The notes under the pieces are model-generated. The model searched no databases. It was not told where the DNA came from and was given only the letters and a program-made list of their open reading frames with translations. This document shows positions 59,870 through 64,000 of a stretch of 64,000 bases of DNA, in pieces (within the stretch, counting starts at the first letter, position 1; each line of letters opens with the position of its first letter). The stretch spans positions 186,001-250,000 of the forward strand of contig NZ_JAVLVT010000002.1 of NCBI RefSeq assembly GCF_031628175.1. Reading direction: 5' to 3'. The stretch is from Lipingzhangella_A rawalii. Its GTDB lineage: Bacteria > Actinomycetota > Actinomycetes > Streptosporangiales > Streptosporangiaceae. The position numbers and the translations under genes were made by a program.

Positions 59870-60814
59870 TCAGGTTTTGCGTAGTCGCACGCGGCGCACC
59901 CGGTGGTCCTCGCCCTTGTACAGCACCAGGGTCGCGCGGCCCCGGGTTGGCGCGATGTTGTGCACCAGGTTGACTTCGTTGATCGTGCGCCAGGTACGCT
60001 CCGCGAACTCTCGAGCCGCGGCGTCGTCGGCGAGGGTGGCCATATTGTGGAAATAGGAGCGTGGATCCTCGAACCGGGTACGCCGCAGCGCCTCGAACCG
60101 TTCCAGGTACCAGGACCGAATGTGCTCCCGCTTGGCGTCGACGTAGAGGGAGAAGTCGAAGAAGTCCGCCACGGCGAGCCGACCCGCGGACGGCGGCTGG
60201 AGGACGTTGATTCCCTCCACGACCAGAATGTCCGGGCGGTACACCGTCTGGGCCGCCCCGGGAACAATGTCGTAGGCGAGGTGGGAGTACACGGGGATGT
60301 CCACACTCGGCACCCCCGCCTTGATGCGGGAGACGAACCGGACCAGTGCGCGTCGGTCAAAGCTCTCCGGGAACCCTTTGCGGTGCATGAGCTCCCGTTC
60401 GGCCAGGACGGCATTCGGGTAGAGGAAGTTGTCCGTGCTGACCAGCTCGACGTGTGGATGATCCGGCCACTGCGCGAGCAGGGCCCGCAACAGGCGAGCG
60501 ATCGTGGACTTGCCGACGGCCACGCTTCCGGCGATACCGATCACAAACGGCGTGGGCTGGTCGTCCTCACCCAGGAACCCACGAACCGCGGCGTGCCGCT
60601 GCCGGGTCGCCCCCACGTACAGGTTCAACAGCCGGGACAGAGGCAGGTAGATATCCCGCACCTCCGCCAGCGACGTCGGGTCGGCAGTACCCCGCAGCTC
60701 GGCCAGCTCGTCCTCGGTGAGGGACAGCGGTGTGGCCGCCCGCAGCGCCGCCCACGCGGGACGGTCCAATTCGACGTACGGGCTCGTGAACCCGTTCTTC
60801 GTCACCTGAGACAC
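59870..60814 (-). CDS. coaA: Pantothenate kinase (type I)
   Basis: First committed step of coenzyme A synthesis. The 314-residue protein has the CoaA hallmarks: SPYVELDRPAWAALRAATPL, P-loop GIAGSVAVGKSTIAR at about 93-107, VSTDNFLYPNAVLAERELMH, RKGFPESFDRRALVRFVSRI, and the C-terminal ATLVLYKGEDHRVRRVRLRK. I chose GTG at 60814 (SQVTKNGFTSPYVE), but GTG 60805 is possible. There is no strong ribosome site; TAGGGT about 16 bases upstream could be a -10 of a leaderless mRNA. Divergent from glmS. Confidence 0.95.
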   Translation of the reverse strand: MSQVTKNGFTSPYVELDRPAWAALRAATPLSLTEDELAELRGTADPTSLAEVRDIYLPLSRLLNLYVGATRQRHAAVRGFLGEDDQPTPFVIGIAGSVAVGKSTIARLLRALLAQWPDHPHVELVSTDNFLYPNAVLAERELMHRKGFPESFDRRALVRFVSRIKAGVPSVDIPVYSHLAYDIVPGAAQTVYRPDILVVEGINVLQPPSAGRLAVADFFDFSLYVDAKREHIRSWYLERFEALRRTRFEDPRSYFHNMATLADDAAAREFAERTWRTINEVNLVHNIAPTRGRATLVLYKGEDHRVRRVRLRKT

Positions 60815-61035
60815 ATCTGCCCACCCTAGACCACGACAGTTCACGACCGGATCCGGCCCGACGTCGCCCGCACCTGAGCACGTCACCGCACCCGGCAGCG
60901 CCAGATCGAGCCGCGCCGCAGCAGCGCACCCGCCCACCCCCCCGCGACTGGTCTATACCGCGACCTGCGAAAATCCGAGCAAAGTGAGCCGAACCACGGC
61001 CACACGACCGTTCCACAGCAGCTACGCTGACGGCC

Positions 61036-62886
61036 ATGTGCGGAATCGTTGGCTACGTCGGGCCGCAACCGGCGCTTGATGTTGTGGTTGATGGACTCGG
61101 CCGCCTCGAGTACCGGGGATACGACTCTGCTGGCGTCGCGGTGTTCGCCGACGGCGGGCTCACGACCCAGAAGCGTGCCGGAAAGCTCGGCAATCTCCGT
61201 TCCGTACTGCCGACCCAACGCACCGCGGACGGCACCGCCGGTATCGGGCACACGCGTTGGGCCACCCACGGGGCACCCACCGACCGCAACGCGCATCCGC
61301 ACGTGGACAACGACAACCGGGTCGCGGTGGTCCACAACGGAATCATCGAGAACTTCGCCCGACTCCGCCTCGAACTGGAGGAGCTGGGCTGCAAGTTCCG
61401 CTCGGAGACCGACACAGAGGTCGCCGCGCATCTGTTGAGCATCCAGTTGCAGCACAACGGCGGTGACCTCGCAGCCGCGCTGCGCTGTGTGTGTCAACGT
61501 CTCGAGGGCACGTTCACCCTGGTCGCCTCTTCGGTGGATGACCCCGGGCTCGTGGTCGCGGCTCGCCGCAACTCTCCCCTGGTTGTCGGACGCGGTGAAG
61601 GCGAGAACTTCCTGGCCAGCGACGTGGCTGCGTTCATCGCGCACACGCGTTCGGCGGTGGAGCTCGGACAGGACCAGGTTGTGGAGCTGCGCAGCGACTC
61701 GATCCGGGTTACGGACTACGAGGGGAATCCAGCACCGGTCCGTGAGTACCACGTCGACTGGGATGCCTCGGCGGCCGAGAAGGACGGCTACGACTACTTC
61801 ATGCTCAAGGAGATCGTGGAGCAGCCCCGTGCCGTGGCCGACACCCTGTTGGGCCGGCTGGGCGTGGACGGCACCCTGAGCCTGGACGAGATGCGACTCA
61901 GTGCCGCCGACCTGCGTGACATCCACAAGATCGTGATCATCGCCGCCGGTACCTCGTACCACGCCGGCCTGATCGCCAAGTACGCGATCGAACACTGGTG
62001 CCGTATCCCGTGTGAGGTCGAGGTCGCGAGTGAGTTCCGGTACCGCGATCCCATCCTGGACGCGCAGACCCTCGTCATCGCGATCTCCCAGTCCGGGGAG
62101 AGCCTGGACACGATGATGGCGTTGCGCCACGCTCGCGAGCAGCGGTCGAAGGTCCTGGCCATTTGCAACGTCAACGGTTCCAGCATCCCGCGGGAAGCGG
62201 ATGCGGTGGTCTACACCCACGCCGGCCCCGAGGTTGGCGTAGCCGCGACCAAGACCTTCCTCACCCAGCTCGTCGCCTGCTACCTGGTAGGGATGTACCT
62301 GGCGCAGGTGCGTGGTCTGAAGTTCGGCGACGAGGTACAGGCGATCATCGACCAGCTGGCCAACATGCCGGACGCGGTGACGCGGGTCCTGGACACCATC
62401 GAGCCGGTACGCCAGCTCGCCCGTTCCCTGGAGACGGCGCACTGCGTACTGTTCCTGGGCCGGCATGTCGGATACCCGGTGGCGCTCGAGGGAGCCCTCA
62501 AGCTCAAGGAACTCGCCTACATGCACGCGGAGGCCTTTGCCGCCGGGGAGCTCAAACACGGGCCGATCGCGCTCATCGAGGAGGGGCTTCCCGTGGTGGT
62601 CGTGGTTCCCTCCCGGGAAGGGCGGGGCGTACTCCACGACAAACTGGTGTCCAACATCCAGGAGATCCGTGCCCGCGGCGCCCGCACGATCGTGATCGCG
62701 GAGGAGGGCGACGAGACGGTGCGCCCCTACGCCGACGAACTCATCGAGATTCCGGCCGTGCCCACCCTGCTACAGCCGGTTGTCGCCACCGTGCCGCTCC
62801 AGGTTTTCGCCTGCGAACTCGCCCTCGCCAAAGGCAATGACGTGGACCAGCCGCGAAACCTGGCCAAGAGCGTCACCGTTGAGTAG
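61036..62886 (+). CDS. glmS: Glucosamine--fructose-6-phosphate aminotransferase
   Basis: Makes glucosamine-6-phosphate from fructose-6-phosphate and glutamine, feeding UDP-GlcNAc for cell-wall synthesis. The 616-residue protein has the class II glutaminase domain with C2 as nucleophile (MCGIVGYVGPQPALDVVVDG, HTRWATHG, VVHNGIIENFARLR), then two SIS sugar-isomerase domains (AAGTSYHAGLIAKYAIEHWC, SQSGESLDTM, GRHVGYPVALEGALKLKELA), and the terminal NLAKSVTVE. No ribosome site is seen before the ATG, so a leaderless transcript is possible. glmM lies nearby on the other strand. Confidence 0.98.
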   Translation: MCGIVGYVGPQPALDVVVDGLGRLEYRGYDSAGVAVFADGGLTTQKRAGKLGNLRSVLPTQRTADGTAGIGHTRWATHGAPTDRNAHPHVDNDNRVAVVHNGIIENFARLRLELEELGCKFRSETDTEVAAHLLSIQLQHNGGDLAAALRCVCQRLEGTFTLVASSVDDPGLVVAARRNSPLVVGRGEGENFLASDVAAFIAHTRSAVELGQDQVVELRSDSIRVTDYEGNPAPVREYHVDWDASAAEKDGYDYFMLKEIVEQPRAVADTLLGRLGVDGTLSLDEMRLSAADLRDIHKIVIIAAGTSYHAGLIAKYAIEHWCRIPCEVEVASEFRYRDPILDAQTLVIAISQSGESLDTMMALRHAREQRSKVLAICNVNGSSIPREADAVVYTHAGPEVGVAATKTFLTQLVACYLVGMYLAQVRGLKFGDEVQAIIDQLANMPDAVTRVLDTIEPVRQLARSLETAHCVLFLGRHVGYPVALEGALKLKELAYMHAEAFAAGELKHGPIALIEEGLPVVVVVPSREGRGVLHDKLVSNIQEIRARGARTIVIAEEGDETVRPYADELIEIPAVPTLLQPVVATVPLQVFACELALAKGNDVDQPRNLAKSVTVE

Positions 62887-62919
62887 TGCGGAAACGATCA
62901 CGCTGCCAGACTGGGAGCC

Positions 62920-63447
62920 ATGCACACCCACCTGCTGCCCCTGATCCCGACCGTGGACGGACTCCCGCTCCACCCGCTGGTCATACACGCGACGATCGTA
63001 CTCGTTCCGCTGGCAGTCCTGGCGGCACTACCGATCGCCGTGCGCTCCCACTGGCGGCGCCGGTTTGGCTGGCCCGTCGCCATACTCGCCGTGCTCTCCT
63101 GGGTCACAGTGCCCGTCGCGGTGTGGAGCGGACAGGATCTGGCGGCAGACATGTACGGCTCCGAGCTCACCGGGGTCCTCGCCGACCACGAGCGACTCGG
63201 TACGCAGCTTCCCCTGATCGTCGGACTATTCACCCTGGCCACCGTGCTGGTGGTCGTGCTGGGATCGGTGGGTGACCGCCGCTGGACGTCGACATCCCCC
63301 GGCGATGTCGTCCCCCGATGGTGGTGGTTCCTGGTGACCGGACTCGCGATCGTGTCCCTCGCGGCTGGCGGCTGGGCCGTGGGACAGCTGGTCATCGTGG
63401 GCCATACCGGATCCGAGGCGGTGTGGGGGCACGTGCTCGGAAACTGA
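62920..63447 (+). CDS. DUF2231-family membrane protein
   Basis: A 175-residue four-helix membrane protein. The DUF2231 hallmark is GLPLHPLVIHATIVLVPLAV, in which H and P recur in the first helix; later helices are FGWPVAILAVLSWVTVPVAV, LPLIVGLFTLATVLVVVLGS and WWWFLVTGLAIVSLAAGGWA. Histidines at HPLVIH, DHERLG and VGHTG may bind haem or metal; that is a guess based on the family's resemblance to cytochrome-like proteins. It starts 33 bases after glmS and may be co-transcribed. Confidence 0.85.
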   Translation: MHTHLLPLIPTVDGLPLHPLVIHATIVLVPLAVLAALPIAVRSHWRRRFGWPVAILAVLSWVTVPVAVWSGQDLAADMYGSELTGVLADHERLGTQLPLIVGLFTLATVLVVVLGSVGDRRWTSTSPGDVVPRWWWFLVTGLAIVSLAAGGWAVGQLVIVGHTGSEAVWGHVLGN

Positions 63448-63596
63448 CGGCACCGGCCCAGCGGACCGGTTGCTCTGGCCGCCAGACCCCATGGGCCGGG
63501 GCCGGGCAGCGGAGCTACCTCAGCCCCGCAGGGTGTTGTCCGTACTGGCGGGGCCGCGATCCCGTACCCGCGGCCCCCACCACGAGCCACCACGAT

Positions 63597-64000
63597 CTAA
63601 CGGCAGGCCAGCTCGCTGCGCACCACCTCGGCGAGCCGCTCGGCGGCCGCCTGGGCCCGCTCCTCGGTAGGGGCCTCAACCATCACCCGGACCTTGGGTT
63701 CCGTTCCACTGGGACGCAACAGGACCCGGCCCTCGGCCCCCAGCGCGGCCTCCTCCTCGGCAACCGCGGAAGCGACCGCCGGGGTACTGTCGACCCGCGC
63801 CTTGTCCACGTCCCGAACGTTGACGAGCACCTGCGGCAGGCGGGTCATACATCCACTGCTGAGTTCCCCGAGGGAACGTCCCTCCGCAGCAACCGCTGCC
63901 AGCAGGAACAGTCCGGTCAGGACGCCATCCCCGGTCGTGGCGTGATCCAGCAGCACGACGTGCCCGGACTGCTCCCCACCCAGGGAGTACGACCCCGCAC
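63597..64000 (-). CDS. glmM: Phosphoglucosamine mutase, C-terminal part (start outside window)
   Basis: The frame runs off the right edge. The visible 133 residues cover GSYSLGGEQSGHVVLLDHAT, TGDGVLTGLFLLAAVA, and the phosphate-binding loop LLRPSGTEPKVRVMVEAPTE near the C-terminus, which are diagnostic for GlmM. It converts glucosamine-6-phosphate to glucosamine-1-phosphate, directly downstream of GlmS in the pathway. glmS is convergent with it, with the DUF2231 gene between. Confidence 0.95.
   Translation of the reverse strand, partial: AGSYSLGGEQSGHVVLLDHATTGDGVLTGLFLLAAVAAEGRSLGELSSGCMTRLPQVLVNVRDVDKARVDSTPAVASAVAEEEAALGAEGRVLLRPSGTEPKVRVMVEAPTEERAQAAAERLAEVVRSELACR

Overview
This 64-kb window is GC-rich, tightly packed chromosomal DNA from an actinomycete. 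The indicators are a WhiB-type iron-sulphur regulator, many GTG and TTG starts, overlapping stop and start codons, an MprAB-HtrA envelope-stress module, and an OsaABC-like signalling cluster otherwise known from Streptomyces. The content also points to a halophile or halotolerant organism: a fused glycine-sarcosine/dimethylglycine methyltransferase for betaine synthesis, ectABC for ectoine, and two complete Mrp Na+/H+ antiporter operons. A Nocardiopsaceae-like or Actinopolyspora-like host is my inference; no rRNA or other taxonomic marker is present. I found no tRNA, rRNA, CRISPR array, insertion sequence or prophage.

Layout. 0-7 kb: the end of a LuxR-type response regulator, a D,D-carboxypeptidase (dacB type), guaA, galE, two small membrane proteins and a two-domain sulfurtransferase. 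7.3-13.6 kb: first Mrp operon (mrpA with a fused MrpB domain, then C, D, E, F, G). 13.7-17.4 kb: HtrA-like protease, MprA-like regulator and MprB-like kinase. 17.4-20.6 kb: an ABC exporter pair divergent from a GbsR/MarR-type regulator. 20.7-26.3 kb: Uma2-family protein, an unusual SDR, a STAS protein, a TetR regulator divergent from paaN, and a small membrane protein. 26.3-28.5 kb: the betaine-synthesis gene behind two perfect LacI-type palindromes and apparently starting at ATT. 28.6-31 kb: M50-like membrane protein, SRPBCC protein, and a flavodoxin-family gene facing an inverted, partly gene-converted remnant of a paralogue. 31.1-33.7 kb: ectABC on the minus strand. 34-37 kb: whiB, a membrane protein and a CopC-like protein, a PP2C phosphatase and a tiny zinc-finger-like protein. 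37-40 kb: two LPXTG surface proteins sharing an identical sorting-signal segment. 40-47.7 kb: osaB, osaA (six 92-residue HAMP-type repeats) and divergent osaC. 48-53.8 kb: second Mrp operon on the minus strand. 54.6-64 kb: an AhpD-like protein, a PrsW-like membrane protease, nnr, coaA, glmS, a DUF2231 protein and the C-terminal end of glmM.

Taken together, much of the window can be read as an osmoadaptation neighbourhood. The Mrp systems would export Na+, GSDMT and EctABC would make two compatible solutes, OsaABC would sense osmotic stress and adjust the stress sigma factor, and HtrA-MprAB would watch the envelope. Family assignments rest on motifs read directly from the translations; the functional coupling is inference. 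The most unusual points are the ATT start and layered control region of the betaine gene, the 162-bp perfect inverted repeat around the flavodoxin genes, and shared TACTAC/GTAGTA operator-like sites.
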